Below are positions 8,863-17,231 of a stretch of 64,000 nucleotides of DNA, in pieces; position 1 is the stretch's first letter, and each line of letters begins with the position of its first letter. The notes beneath the pieces are model-generated. The model was not told the DNA's origin, searched no databases, and saw nothing but the letters and a program-made list of their open reading frames with translations. This DNA is from Streptomyces pseudovenezuelae. GTDB lineage: Bacteria; Actinomycetota; Actinomycetes; Streptomycetales; Streptomycetaceae. The DNA is taken from the NCBI RefSeq assembly GCF_029892565.1, contig NZ_JARXVH010000020.1, positions 114,770 to 178,769 on the forward strand, given 5' to 3'. The translations under genes and the position numbers were made by a program.

Positions 8863-9313
8863 TCCATCACACTCGTCACGCACTTCTTTCCGACGCGCCC
8901 GGAGCTGATGCGCGCCGTCGTCGCCGAGATGATCGAGAACTACGACACCGAACTCGCGACCCTTGAGGAGAGCGCGGACGCGTCGGCGCGCCTGCGGATC
9001 CTCATGCGCTGGATGCTCCCGCTGGCCGAGGACGAGTGGGCGGCGGAGGAGGGGCGCGTCGTCCTCATCGCCCAACGTGACCAGGAGCCGAGCATCGGGG
9101 AGTTCTTCACGACCATGGACGCGCGCATACGGGAACTGCTGCGCCGGCACGTCGAACCGCTGGGTGCCCGCCGAGCGGGTCGACGCGACCGTCGACCTGC
9201 TGCGGGTGCTGGCCAACGGGCTGGTCCTGACAGCGGTGGAGCACCATAACGCCTGGCCGCCGGAGCGTCAGCTGGAGGTGCTGGACGCGGCGCTCGCGGC
9301 GTACGGTCCGTAA
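8863..9313 (+). pseudogene. TetR-family regulator, C-terminal remnant with frameshift
   Basis: The stretch beginning FPTRPELMRAVVAEMIENYD is the end of a TetR helix-turn-helix (HHFPTRxELM) and its ligand domain. The DNA-binding first half is replaced by hydrolase sequence. Near 9165 the frame shifts by one base, and the ending PAERVDATVDLLRVLANGL to LDAALAAYGP is in the second frame. Two breaks make function unlikely. Confidence 0.65.
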
Positions 9314-9428
9314 AACCGAACGAACCGTCACGGCCGCCGCATCCTCGGCGCTGTTGTACCGCGAGCCATCGAGGACTGGGGCTCTCAGGAGCCCGTGTCC
9401 CTTCGCTCGGCGTCTGTTACGCCATGCG

Positions 9429-9466
9429 GGCGGTGTCCCCTGTCCGGCCGGACAGGGGACACCGCC
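9429..9466. terminator. Perfect 38-nt palindrome, bidirectional terminator
   Basis: Two 19-nt arms (ggcggtgtcccctgtccgg and its exact complement) meet without a loop. It lies between the 3' ends of a plus-strand remnant (9313) and the minus-strand XRE gene (9596), where a shared terminator is expected. No U tract. The remainder of the gap 9314-9595 shows nothing else. Confidence 0.6.
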
Positions 9467-9595
9467 TTGCTGCGACTGGCGACGGGGACCATGCCCAGGT
9501 TCACGTAGATTTCGGCGAATCGCGCGGCGGGTGTGGCGATGCGCACGTCACAGGCGAGGCCGAAGCCGAGTCCCTCGGCCGGGCGGCTCGCGGGG

Positions 9596-10465
9596 TCAGG
9601 CAGGCGTTTGTGACGCGGACAGGTGCTGGTCGGCGGCCCAGGAGGCTAGGATGCGCAGCCGTTCGTGGGTGGGGGAGTCGGGAGCGGCCGTCCAGACGGT
9701 CAGGTGCTGGTCGGGGTCGGTGTTGGCGGTGAGGGTGTCCCAGTCCAGGACGAGTTCGCCGACGACCGGATGATCGAGGGTCTTGGTGCCCACGGTGCGG
9801 GCGGCGACTTGGTGGTCACCCCACCACTGTGCGAAGTGCTTGTCCCGCATCGACAGTTCGCCGACCAGCTCGATCAGGCGGGGGTCCTCGGGATACTTGG
9901 CGGCTTCCAGGCGCAGCTGGGTGACGGCGATGTGGGCGGAGGTCTCCCAGTCGGCGTACAGGGTGCGCATGGCCGGATCGGTGAAGATGATCCGGGGGTA
10001 GTTGCGGTGTTTTTCCGGGATGCGGGAGAAGTCGGTGACCAGAGCGGCGGCCAGTGCGTTCCAGGCCAGGATGTCCCCGCGCCGGCCCTGCACGATGGCC
10101 GGGGTGGCGGTGAGGTCGTCCAGGACCCGCTGCAGTTGCGGCTGGACCTTCTGCTGGCCGCGGCGCCTCGTGCGGGTGGTGGCCTTGCCGGCGAGCTGGA
10201 AGAGGTAGCCGCGCTCGTCGTCGTCCAGGTGGAGTACGCGGGCGAGGACGTCCAGCACGGGCGCGGATGCCTGCATGCGGCCCTGTTCGAGGCGGGTGTA
10301 GTAGTCGGTGCTGATGCTGGCGAGCTGGGCGACCTCCTCGCGGCGCAGCCCGGCCACCCGGCGGGGCCTGTCGGTCTCGGGCAGTCCGACCGTGCGTGGA
10401 CTCAGCTCCGAGCGACGCTTCTTGAGGAATTCTCCCAGCTCATTGAGGGGGACGTTGGCGCTCAT
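9596..10465 (-). CDS. XRE regulator with MmyB-like domain
   Basis: 289 residues from the ATG at 10465; an upstream ATG at 10477 is possible. The helix-turn-helix lies at about residues 38-65 (VAGLRREEVAQLASISTDYY) with TRLEQGRMQASAPVLDVLAR after it. The MmyB-like ligand domain includes GDILAWNALAAALVTDF, IIFTDPAMRTLY and HPVVGELVLDWDTL. Divergent from the alcohol dehydrogenase. The intergenic region carries a perfect GGGAG-N6-CTCCC palindrome 38 bp from this start, a good autoregulatory operator. Confidence 0.88.
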   Translation of the reverse strand: MSANVPLNELGEFLKKRRSELSPRTVGLPETDRPRRVAGLRREEVAQLASISTDYYTRLEQGRMQASAPVLDVLARVLHLDDDERGYLFQLAGKATTRTRRRGQQKVQPQLQRVLDDLTATPAIVQGRRGDILAWNALAAALVTDFSRIPEKHRNYPRIIFTDPAMRTLYADWETSAHIAVTQLRLEAAKYPEDPRLIELVGELSMRDKHFAQWWGDHQVAARTVGTKTLDHPVVGELVLDWDTLTANTDPDQHLTVWTAAPDSPTHERLRILASWAADQHLSASQTPA

Positions 10466-10502
10466 GCTGCCCAGCATGACACCGGTCGCACCGGGGGAAG
10501 GG

Positions 10503-10518
10503 GGGAGAATTTACTCCC
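10503..10518. promoter_or_regulatory. Operator site A, GGGAG-AATTTA-CTCCC
   Basis: A perfect 5-bp inverted repeat with a 6-bp spacer, between the divergent XRE and alcohol dehydrogenase genes, 38 bp from the XRE start and 132 bp from the dehydrogenase ATG. The same layout recurs at 13021 and 16403. XRE-family dimers typically bind palindromes of this size. Confidence 0.6.
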
Positions 10519-10519
10519 A

Positions 10520-10550
10520 GGATGTTTTCCTCCCGGGATGGATTTCTCCG
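10520..10550. promoter_or_regulatory. Two degenerate copies of operator site A in tandem
   Basis: Directly after site A the sequence ggatgttttcctccc (10520-10534) and then ggatggatttctccg (10536-10550) repeat the G-rich/C-rich arm layout at a step of about 16-17 bp. They could be weaker side sites for cooperative binding. Confidence 0.35.
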
Positions 10551-10649
10551 CTTTTCGCGCACGCCCTCGCGTGTGAGGCTCAATGGCGAGCAGCCGGTCA
10601 CGACCACTGGCTGTGGCACACCGACCCTCGCACCGAAGGAAGCACCCCC

Positions 10650-11666
10650 ATGCGCGGAGCAGTCATTCACGCCCCCGGCGACGTGCGCTTCGAGACTCTC
10701 GACGACCCGAAGATCCTCCAGCCCACTGACGCGGTCATCCGCACGGTCGCCACTTGCGTGTGTGGCTCGGACCTGTGGTCCTACCGCGGCGCGGAACCCA
10801 TCGGTGAGCCGCACCCGATGGGGCACGAGTACGTCGGCATCGTCGAGGAGGTCGGCAGCGAGGTCACCAACGTGAAGCCGGGCCAGTTCGTGGTCGGCTC
10901 CTTCGCCACCTCGGACAACACCTGCGTGAACTGCCGTAACGGCTGGCAGTCCAACTGCCTGCACCGCGAGTTCATGAGTACCTGCCAGGCCGACTACGTC
11001 CGCATCCCCAACGCGCACGGAACCCTGGTCGCCACCGACGAGCACCCGGACGACGAGGTGGTGCCCGGCCTGCTCGCCGTCTCCGACGTGATGGGCACCG
11101 GCTGGTACGCCGCCCTCGCCGCCGAAGTGCAGCCCGGCTCCACCGCTGTCGTGGTCGGCGACGGAGCGGTCGGCCTGTGCGGCGTCATCGCCGCCAAGGA
11201 ACTCGGGGCCGAGCGGATCATCGCCATGAGCCGCCACGACTCCCGGCAGAAGCTTGCCCTCGAATTCGGCGCCACCGACATCGTCGCAGAGCGTGGCGAC
11301 GAAGGCATCGCCCGCGTGAAGGAGCTGACGAACGGCATCGGCGCCGACTCGGTCCTGGAGTGCGTCGGCACCCCCGAGGCCATGCGGCAGGCCCTGAACT
11401 CCACCCGCCCCGGCGGCAACGTCGGCTTCGTCGGCGTTCCGCACGACGTGGCCATCGACGGGCAGGAGCTGTTCTTCTCCCACGTCGGCCTGCGCGGCGG
11501 CCCCGCCCCCGTGCGCCGTTACCTGCCCGACCTGATCGACCGGGTCCTTTCCGGCCGGATCAACCCGGGCAAGGTCTTCGACCTCACCCTGTCCCTGGAC
11601 CAGGTCGCCGAGGGCTACAAGGCGATGGACGAGCGCCGCGCCATCAAGGCCCTCCTCAAGCCCTGA
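10650..11666 (+). CDS. Zinc-dependent alcohol dehydrogenase
   Basis: 338 residues, medium-chain dehydrogenase family. Zinc-site motifs are CVCGSDLW, the signature GHEYVGIVEEVG, and a structural-zinc-like loop CVNCRNGWQSNC with fewer Cys than usual. The NAD(P) fold has VVGDGAVGLCGVIAAKELGA. The ATG at 10650 follows gaaggaagcaccccc. First gene of a likely set with the SDR at 11751 and the lipoprotein at 12434 on the same strand. It probably oxidises or reduces an alcohol/aldehyde pair under control of the divergent XRE protein. Confidence 0.88.
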   Translation: MRGAVIHAPGDVRFETLDDPKILQPTDAVIRTVATCVCGSDLWSYRGAEPIGEPHPMGHEYVGIVEEVGSEVTNVKPGQFVVGSFATSDNTCVNCRNGWQSNCLHREFMSTCQADYVRIPNAHGTLVATDEHPDDEVVPGLLAVSDVMGTGWYAALAAEVQPGSTAVVVGDGAVGLCGVIAAKELGAERIIAMSRHDSRQKLALEFGATDIVAERGDEGIARVKELTNGIGADSVLECVGTPEAMRQALNSTRPGGNVGFVGVPHDVAIDGQELFFSHVGLRGGPAPVRRYLPDLIDRVLSGRINPGKVFDLTLSLDQVAEGYKAMDERRAIKALLKP

Positions 11667-11750
11667 CCATGCACGCCTCCACACCCGGGGCCGTACCCAG
11701 GCGGCGCGACCCCGGGCCGGAAACCACCCCCGCTCACGCAAGGACTGACC

Positions 11751-12416
11751 ATGACGACCTTCGCCCTCGTCGGCGCCGGCACCGGCCTCGGGCTCGCGAC
11801 AGCCCGGCGTTTCGGCGTCGCCGGCCACGCCGTCGCCCTCATCGCACGCAACCCCGAGCGCCTGGAGGAGATGACCGCCGAGCTGGCCCGCGACGAGATC
11901 CAGGCTTGCGGCTTCCCCGCCGACGTGCTCGACATCGAGTCCCTGACCACGGCCCTGCACGCGGCGGAGACCACCCTGGGACCCATCGAGATCCTCCAGT
12001 ACAGCCCGGTGCCCCGCGCCGACTTCATGAAGCCGGTCCTCGACACGAGCGCCGACGACCTCGACGCCCCGCTCTCCTTCTCCGTCAAGGGCCCCGTCAC
12101 CGCCGTGCACGCCGTCCTGCCCGGAATGCGCGAACTCGGCCGCGGCACCCTGCTGTTCGTCAACGGCTCCAGCGCCGTACGCCCCAACCCCAACGTCGCC
12201 GGCACCTCGATCGCCTTCGCCGCGGAGAGCGCGTACGCCAGCATGCTCCACGACGCCCTCACAGCCGAGAACATTCACGTCGCGCAGCTGATCGTCCCCG
12301 GAGCCATCCGGCCCGATTCCGCACACAGCAGCCCCGACGTACTGGCACAGCGCCTGTTCGACATCCACCAGCAGCGGGACGGATTCCGCCACTACGCCGA
12401 GCCCCTGCCCGACTGA
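11751..12416 (+). CDS. SDR-family oxidoreductase
   Basis: 221 residues. The Rossmann start is FALVGAGTGLGLATARRFG and the NAG-type region is replaced by LQYSPVP. The expected Ser-Tyr-Lys site is altered: a Ser is present in VNGSSAVRP, but the YxxxK block reads AYASMLHDAL without the Lys. It may therefore be a non-catalytic or atypical SDR. It starts 84 bp after the dehydrogenase with gcaaggactgacc before the ATG, and is probably co-transcribed. Confidence 0.82.
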   Translation: MTTFALVGAGTGLGLATARRFGVAGHAVALIARNPERLEEMTAELARDEIQACGFPADVLDIESLTTALHAAETTLGPIEILQYSPVPRADFMKPVLDTSADDLDAPLSFSVKGPVTAVHAVLPGMRELGRGTLLFVNGSSAVRPNPNVAGTSIAFAAESAYASMLHDALTAENIHVAQLIVPGAIRPDSAHSSPDVLAQRLFDIHQQRDGFRHYAEPLPD

Positions 12417-12433
12417 TCCCCGGGACGACACCC

Positions 12434-12976
12434 ATGAACTCGGCCACCCTCCGTCCCCTCGCCCGCACCGCCACGGCCACCGTCCTCCTGCTGACCGTGG
12501 CGGCCTGCACCGACACCTCGCCGGCCTCCCCGCGTGCGTCATCCTCCGCCCCACTGCAGACACCGACGGCCGAGGCACCCACCACACCCTCCGACAGGAA
12601 CACCACACCCTCCGACAGGAACACCGCCATGGACATCCGGGTCTCCCTCGACGGCCGGCCCGTCGACGCCACCTTGAACGACAGCCCTGCCGCCCGTGAC
12701 TTCGCCGGGCTGCTCCCGCTCACTCTGGACCTGGAGGACTTCCACCAGACGGAGCGGATCGCCGACCTGCCGCGCAGGCTGACCATCTCCGGCGCTCCCG
12801 AGCCGGCCGCGCCCAAGGCGGGCGACCTGACCTACTACGCACCCTGGGGCAACCTGGCCCTCTTCTACCGCGACGGCCCCTCCGCCTCCGCCGACCTGCT
12901 CATCCTCGGCCACATCGACGCTGACGCCGACCGGCTTGCCGGGGCCGACCGCATCACCGTCGAAGCCGCGCCCTGA
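12434..12976 (+). CDS. Lipoprotein with cyclophilin-like fold domain
   Basis: 180 residues. A lipoprotein signal ends with the lipobox LTVAAC. A low-complexity Ser/Thr/Pro linker contains the exact 7-residue repeat TPSDRNT. From about residue 66 (MDIRVSLDGRPVDATL) the sequence matches the cyclophilin-like fold family: AARDFAGLLPLTLDLEDFH, then APKAGDLTYYAPWGNLALFY. Such domains usually have no proline isomerase activity. It follows the SDR by 17 bp, so it is likely co-transcribed, and is predicted on the outer face of the membrane. Confidence 0.78.
   Translation: MNSATLRPLARTATATVLLLTVAACTDTSPASPRASSSAPLQTPTAEAPTTPSDRNTTPSDRNTAMDIRVSLDGRPVDATLNDSPAARDFAGLLPLTLDLEDFHQTERIADLPRRLTISGAPEPAAPKAGDLTYYAPWGNLALFYRDGPSASADLLILGHIDADADRLAGADRITVEAAP
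12581..12622 (+). repeat. 21-bp tandem duplication in the lipoprotein linker
   Basis: Two identical 21-bp units (12581-12601 and 12602-12622) encode TPSDRNT twice. It is in frame and looks recent. Confidence 0.9.
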
Positions 12977-13020
12977 CCCGCCTGACTGCTCGCCCCTCAG
13001 GGGAAGCCCTCACGAGTAGG

Positions 13021-13038
13021 GGGGAGAAGATCCTCCCC
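13021..13038. promoter_or_regulatory. Operator site B, GGGGAG-AAGATC-CTCCCC
   Basis: A perfect 6-bp inverted repeat with the same 6-bp spacer length as site A, 121 bp before the exporter ATG at 13159. Its match to sites A and C suggests shared control. Confidence 0.6.
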
Positions 13039-13158
13039 TTTTCGATTAGTTCGCTCCATGGAACCGTGAAAGACGTGGCCGCGCCGTCTACTGTCCGCCG
13101 CGACGGTCTCAGCCGCCACTACGATCCGCCGATTTCCACGCAAGGAGAGACCACACGT

Positions 13159-14415
13159 ATGCCTTCCGCATCCGGGACCACCCCCGGCAAGCTTCCCTTC
13201 GTCGTCTGGGTTCTCGCCGCCGGCACGTTCCTGATGGGGACCACCGAGTTCGTCGTCGCCGGCCTGCTGCCGGAACTGGCCGGTGACCTCGGAGTCAGCG
13301 TCTCCCAGGCCGGCCTGCTGATCACCGCCTTCGCCATCGGCATGATCGTCGGCGCGCCTACCATGGCCATGGCCACCTTGCGCCTGCCCCAGCGCCGGAC
13401 ACTGATCCTGGCTCTGTCCGTGTTCTGCCTCGGACATCTCGTCGCCGCCCTCAGCACGTCCTTCACGGTCGTCCTCCTCGCGCGCCTCGTCACGGCTCTG
13501 GCCACTGGAGCGTTCTGGTCCGTCGGCTTCGTGGTCGCCACCACCGCCGCGGGCCCGCGCAACGCCACCCGCGCCACGGGCGTCATGATCGGGGGCCTGA
13601 CCCTGGCCAACGTCGTCGGCGTGCCGATCGGCTCCTTCGCAGGCCAGTTCACCGGCTGGCGCGGCCCCTTCTGGGCCCTGGCCGTCCTCTCCGGGCTTGC
13701 CGCCGCGTTCATCGGCCGCTTCATCCCGGCCCAGGAGCAGCGCGCCGAGGTGTCCCTCCGCGCCGAGGTCAGGGCTCTGCGGCAGGGCCGGCTGTGGCTG
13801 GCGCTCGGCGCCGCAATACTGATCATGGGCGGTGTGCTGGCGACGTACACCTATGTCACCCCGCTGCTGACCGACCGCGCCGGCATCCCCGCAGGCGCCG
13901 TACCCCTCGTCCTCATCGCCTTCGGCGTCGGCGCCCTGGGCGGCACCACCACCGGCGGCCGGCTGGGCGACCGCCGGCCGATGGCCACCACCATCACGGC
14001 CGCCACGGCCACCGCCCTGGTCCTGCTCCTGATGATCCCGCTGTCCACCAACCCGGTGACGGCCACCCTCCTCGTCTTCCTCATGGGGCTGACCGGCTTC
14101 ACGGTCAACCCCGTCGTCACCGCCCTCGCCATGCGCTTCGCGGGCGACGCCCCCACGCTCACCTCGGCGCTGACCACCTCCGCCTTCAACGTCGGCGTCG
14201 CCGCCGGATCGGCGATCGCCGGTACGGCCCTGGACTCCTCCCTCGGCCTGTCCGGACCGCCCCTGGTCGGCACCGTCATCGCCGCTCTCACCCTGCTGCC
14301 CCTGATCGCCCTCGCTGTCTCCGGCCCTTCGCACAAGGGGCGGATCGTGGCCCGGAGCAGTGCTCACACCCACGCGCGACGCGACGAACCCGGGCAGGTG
14401 CCGTCGCAGCACTGA
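13159..14415 (+). CDS. MFS exporter (chloramphenicol-resistance/AraJ type)
   Basis: 418 residues, about twelve membrane segments. Helix 1 carries GTTEFVVAGLLPELAGDLGV, the hallmark of the DHA1 Cmx/AraJ group of drug and sugar exporters. Loop 2-3 and RFIPAQEQ between the halves also fit. The ATG follows caaggagagaccacacgt. It lies 182 bp after the lipoprotein and has its own operator (13021-13038). The substrate is unknown; exporting toxic aldehydes or antibiotics would fit the setting. Confidence 0.88.
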   Translation: MPSASGTTPGKLPFVVWVLAAGTFLMGTTEFVVAGLLPELAGDLGVSVSQAGLLITAFAIGMIVGAPTMAMATLRLPQRRTLILALSVFCLGHLVAALSTSFTVVLLARLVTALATGAFWSVGFVVATTAAGPRNATRATGVMIGGLTLANVVGVPIGSFAGQFTGWRGPFWALAVLSGLAAAFIGRFIPAQEQRAEVSLRAEVRALRQGRLWLALGAAILIMGGVLATYTYVTPLLTDRAGIPAGAVPLVLIAFGVGALGGTTTGGRLGDRRPMATTITAATATALVLLLMIPLSTNPVTATLLVFLMGLTGFTVNPVVTALAMRFAGDAPTLTSALTTSAFNVGVAAGSAIAGTALDSSLGLSGPPLVGTVIAALTLLPLIALAVSGPSHKGRIVARSSAHTHARRDEPGQVPSQH

Positions 14416-14484
14416 CTCGACCCCGGCTCCGCGTCCTGCCGATACGAACCCCATGACGTACCAGCAAGCGAGAGGACTCCGCCC

Positions 14485-14853
14485 ATGACCGTGAGCAACG
14501 CGGCCTTCACCGGCAAGGTGGCCTTTGTGACCGGAGCCGGCTCCGGCATCGGCCGCGCCACCGCCGTCGCCTTCGCCCGCGCAGGCGCCCGCGTCGCCCT
14601 CGCCGACCGATCGCCGGACGGCCTGCGGGAGACCGCACGGCTCATCGAGAACGCGGGCGGAAAGGCTCTAGCTCTCACCTGCGACGTCACCAGCGAAGAC
14701 GACGTACGGTCCGCGCTGGACGACACCGTGCAGGTGTTCGGACGACTGGACGCTGCCTTCAACAACGCCGGCGTCGAGCAGCCGGTCAAGCCGACCGCGG
14801 ACATCGCGAAGGACGAGTGGGACCGGGTCATCGACGGCGGCCAAACCGTCTGA
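14485..14853 (+). pseudogene. SDR oxidoreductase, truncated after the NAG motif
   Basis: The first 117 residues are a normal classical SDR: VAFVTGAGSGIGRATAVAFA, CDVTSEDDV and FNNAGVEQP. After KDEWDRVI the frame runs into six unrelated residues and stops, so the Ser-Tyr-Lys catalytic half is missing. The next gene is a close full-length relative, so this is probably the stump of a duplicate lost by deletion. Confidence 0.75.
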
Positions 14854-14951
14854 CGGCGGCGCGGCAAGGCGTCGTGCTGCCGCAGCCCAACGCGGCAGCC
14901 CAGAGGCCACGCGCGCCGTCACATTTCTGCACTCGAACGGAGACCCACGAC

Positions 14952-15719
14952 GTGAACCCCATGTACGACTTCACCGGCCAGGTCGCCCTCGTTACCGGGG
15001 CCGGCGTCGGTATGGGCCTGGCGACCGCCCGCGCGTTCGCCGCATCCGGAGCCGCCGTCGCCCTGACCGACATCGACGAAGCGGCCCTGAACACGGCCGC
15101 GAAGGAACTCACCGACGCCGGACACCACGTCCTCGCTCTCACCTGCGACGTCAGTGACGAGGACGAGGTCGCCGCCGCGGTCGACCGCACCGTGGAGACC
15201 TTCGGCCGCCTGGACATGGCCTACAACAACGCCGGCATCCAGATCCCGCCCAGCGACGCCGCCGAGGAACCCGCCGAGCGGTTTGACCGCGTCAACGCCA
15301 TCAACCTGCGCGGCGTGTGGGCCTGCATGAAGCACGAGCTGCGGCACATGCGTGAACAGGGCAGCGGCGCCATCGTCAACTGTTCCTCCCTCGGCGGCCT
15401 GGTCGGCCTCCCCGGTCGCGCCTCGTACCACGCCTCCAAGCACGGAGTGATCGGCCTCACCACCAGCGCTGCCCTCGAATACGCCCCACGCGGCATCCGT
15501 ATCAACGCGATCTGCCCCGGCACCATCGACACACCAATGGTCAGCGACATGATCGCCAAGGGAGAACTCGACCGCACCGAGGCCGAGGCCACCCAGCCCA
15601 TCAACCGGCTCGGCACCGCCGAGGAAATCGCACAGGCCGTCCTGTGGCTGTGCAGCCCCGGAGCGGGCTTCGTCATCGGCGTCGCCCTTCCCGTGGACGG
15701 CGGCTACGTCGCCCGCTAG
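14952..15719 (+). CDS. Classical SDR-family oxidoreductase
   Basis: 255 residues from a GTG at 14952, preceded by ggaga at a good distance; an ATG at 14961 is the alternative. All classical marks are present: TGAGVGMG cofactor loop, CDVSDEDEV, YNNAGI, a catalytic Ser in NCSSLGG, YHASKHG (Tyr/Lys) and the C-terminal PVDGGY. It belongs to the FabG-like group with glucose dehydrogenase and diol dehydrogenases. The cupin gene starts 36 bp later, so the two are probably co-transcribed. Confidence 0.88.
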   Translation: MNPMYDFTGQVALVTGAGVGMGLATARAFAASGAAVALTDIDEAALNTAAKELTDAGHHVLALTCDVSDEDEVAAAVDRTVETFGRLDMAYNNAGIQIPPSDAAEEPAERFDRVNAINLRGVWACMKHELRHMREQGSGAIVNCSSLGGLVGLPGRASYHASKHGVIGLTTSAALEYAPRGIRINAICPGTIDTPMVSDMIAKGELDRTEAEATQPINRLGTAEEIAQAVLWLCSPGAGFVIGVALPVDGGYVAR

Positions 15720-15755
15720 CGACGACCCACGCATCGACAACCCTGGAGAGCCACC

Positions 15756-16169
15756 ATGGAATTCATCAAGCAGCAGCCCAGCAGCAAAGCCCCGGCGGAC
15801 TGGTTCACCGGCGACGTCTGGTGGGACGTCATCGTGGCCGGCCAGGCTTCGTCCAGGATGCGCGCCAACCTGGTGCGCTTTTCACCGGGCGCCCGCACCA
15901 ACTGGCATTCCCACGCCCTGGGCCAGACCCTGCACATCGTTTCCGGCACCGCCCTGATCGGCACTCGGGACGGCACCGTCTTCGAGGCCCGCCCCGGCGA
16001 GACCGTCGCCTGCCCGCCGAACGAGGAACACTGGCACGGCGCCGCCCCCGACCGGTTCATGGAGCACATCGCCATGTGGGAGGGCACAGGCGACGGTGCC
16101 CCCGAGCCCGCCTGGGCCGAGCCGGTCACCGACCAGCAGTACAACGGCCCCCGCACCCGCGACCACTAG
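15756..16169 (+). CDS. Cupin-domain protein (mandelonitrile lyase-like)
   Basis: 137 residues. The cupin motif 1 is RTNWHSHALGQTLHIVSG (metal-ligand His pair and Glu/Gln position) and motif 2 is ACPPNEEHWHGAAP. The overall layout matches small cupins such as (R)-mandelonitrile lyase and the YhaK/carboxymuconolactone-linked cupins. A metal-dependent lyase or isomerase is likely. RBS ggagagccacc precedes the ATG. Confidence 0.82.
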   Translation: MEFIKQQPSSKAPADWFTGDVWWDVIVAGQASSRMRANLVRFSPGARTNWHSHALGQTLHIVSGTALIGTRDGTVFEARPGETVACPPNEEHWHGAAPDRFMEHIAMWEGTGDGAPEPAWAEPVTDQQYNGPRTRDH

Positions 16170-16402
16170 CCCCGGCCCTCGATCACGCAACCCGGGCTCG
16201 CTCAGGTCGTCACAGCGTCTCGGGGGAGGGCCGTGCCGGCGACCTGCTCGGAGAGGACGATCGGTGCGCCACGCACAACGACGTGGTGTCGACGCGGACG
16301 CACCCACAGGCGGGGCGGCGACGTGGCTCTGTCCTGCCACGCCCCGCGCGAAAGTGCTTCCCTCGATGACGTCGGCTATTCGCTCCTGACGGAGTGTAAA
16401 GG
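16170..16402. other. Intergenic, no gene seen
   Basis: Between the cupin and the pao genes (16170-16567) no supported reading frame was found. The only clear structure is operator site C at 16403-16418. Confidence 0.5.
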
Positions 16403-16418
16403 GGGAGGAAAGTCTCCC
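16403..16418. promoter_or_regulatory. Operator site C, GGGAG-GAAAGT-CTCCC
   Basis: A perfect 5-bp inverted repeat, spacer 6 bp, 150 bp before the paoA-like start at 16568. Same architecture as sites A (10503) and B (13021). Confidence 0.6.
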
Positions 16419-16567
16419 TGCCACGAGCGTTGCCGGTGGTGCAAGACTTCCCGCGAGACCAGCCCCCTGTCGAGGTGAGCGGTCACCGAAGCCCGTGGTG
16501 GCGACGATCCCGCCTGCTGTCCCTCTGTCGTGCACGACGGATCCGTCCGTGATGCGAAGGCGTACGT

Positions 16568-17218
16568 ATGTCAACTGAGCTCCCTGAGTCTGCCGTTCCA
16601 CCCCCCACCGGGGCCGGCGAGTCCTCCCCGGCGCCCACTCGGCGCACGTTCATCGCCACCAGCACCGCGGTCGGTGGTGCCGTCGTCGCGGGCGGCGTGA
16701 TCGGAGGGACCTCCTTCATCGGCCCGGAGGAGGCGACGGCCGCCGATGGGCCGCCCTCCAGCCGCGTTTCCCTGACGGTCAACGGCACCCGCAGGACCGT
16801 GACGGCCGACAACCGCACCTCGCTGCTGGACCTGCTCCGCGAGCACTTCGGCCTCACCGGCTCGAAGAAGGGCTGCAACGCCGGGGCCTGCGGGGCGTGC
16901 ACTGTGCTGGTCGACGGCCACCGGGTCAACGCCTGTCTGACGCTGGCCGTACGGCTGGAGGGCACCGAGGTCACCACCATCGAGGGCCTGGCCACCCGCG
17001 GCGAACTCCATCCGTTGCAGCAGGCGTTCATCGACGAGGACGCCTTTCAGTGCGGCTACTGCACTCCCGGCCAGATCCTCTCAGGGGTGGGCTGCATCCA
17101 GGAGGGCCACACCGATTCGCCGGAGGAGATCCGGGAGTGGATGAGCGGCAACATCTGCCGCTGCGGCTGCTACGTCAAGATCGTGCGCGCGGTCGAATCG
17201 ACCGCGGGCCGGAAGTAA
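16568..17218 (+). CDS. paoA: Aldehyde oxidoreductase 2Fe-2S subunit (PaoA-like), Tat exported
   Basis: 216 residues with a Tat signal (TRRTFIATSTAVGGAVVAG) unlike cytoplasmic xanthine dehydrogenases, so the complex should act outside the membrane. Two [2Fe-2S] clusters are visible: the plant-ferredoxin type with C103, C108, C111 and C123 (GCNAGACGACTV), and the second with C162, C165, C197 and C199 (CGYCTPGQ and CRCGC). The E. coli PaoA/YagT family has the same signal. First gene of paoABC, with the B gene starting 13 bp later. Confidence 0.9.
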   Translation: MSTELPESAVPPPTGAGESSPAPTRRTFIATSTAVGGAVVAGGVIGGTSFIGPEEATAADGPPSSRVSLTVNGTRRTVTADNRTSLLDLLREHFGLTGSKKGCNAGACGACTVLVDGHRVNACLTLAVRLEGTEVTTIEGLATRGELHPLQQAFIDEDAFQCGYCTPGQILSGVGCIQEGHTDSPEEIREWMSGNICRCGCYVKIVRAVESTAGRK

Positions 17219-17231
17219 GGAGCGGCCCACC

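Noticed and set aside
10440..12608. A 722-residue open frame on the minus strand
   Set aside because: Antisense of the dehydrogenase and SDR genes, with Gly/Asp/Val-rich, non-native composition.
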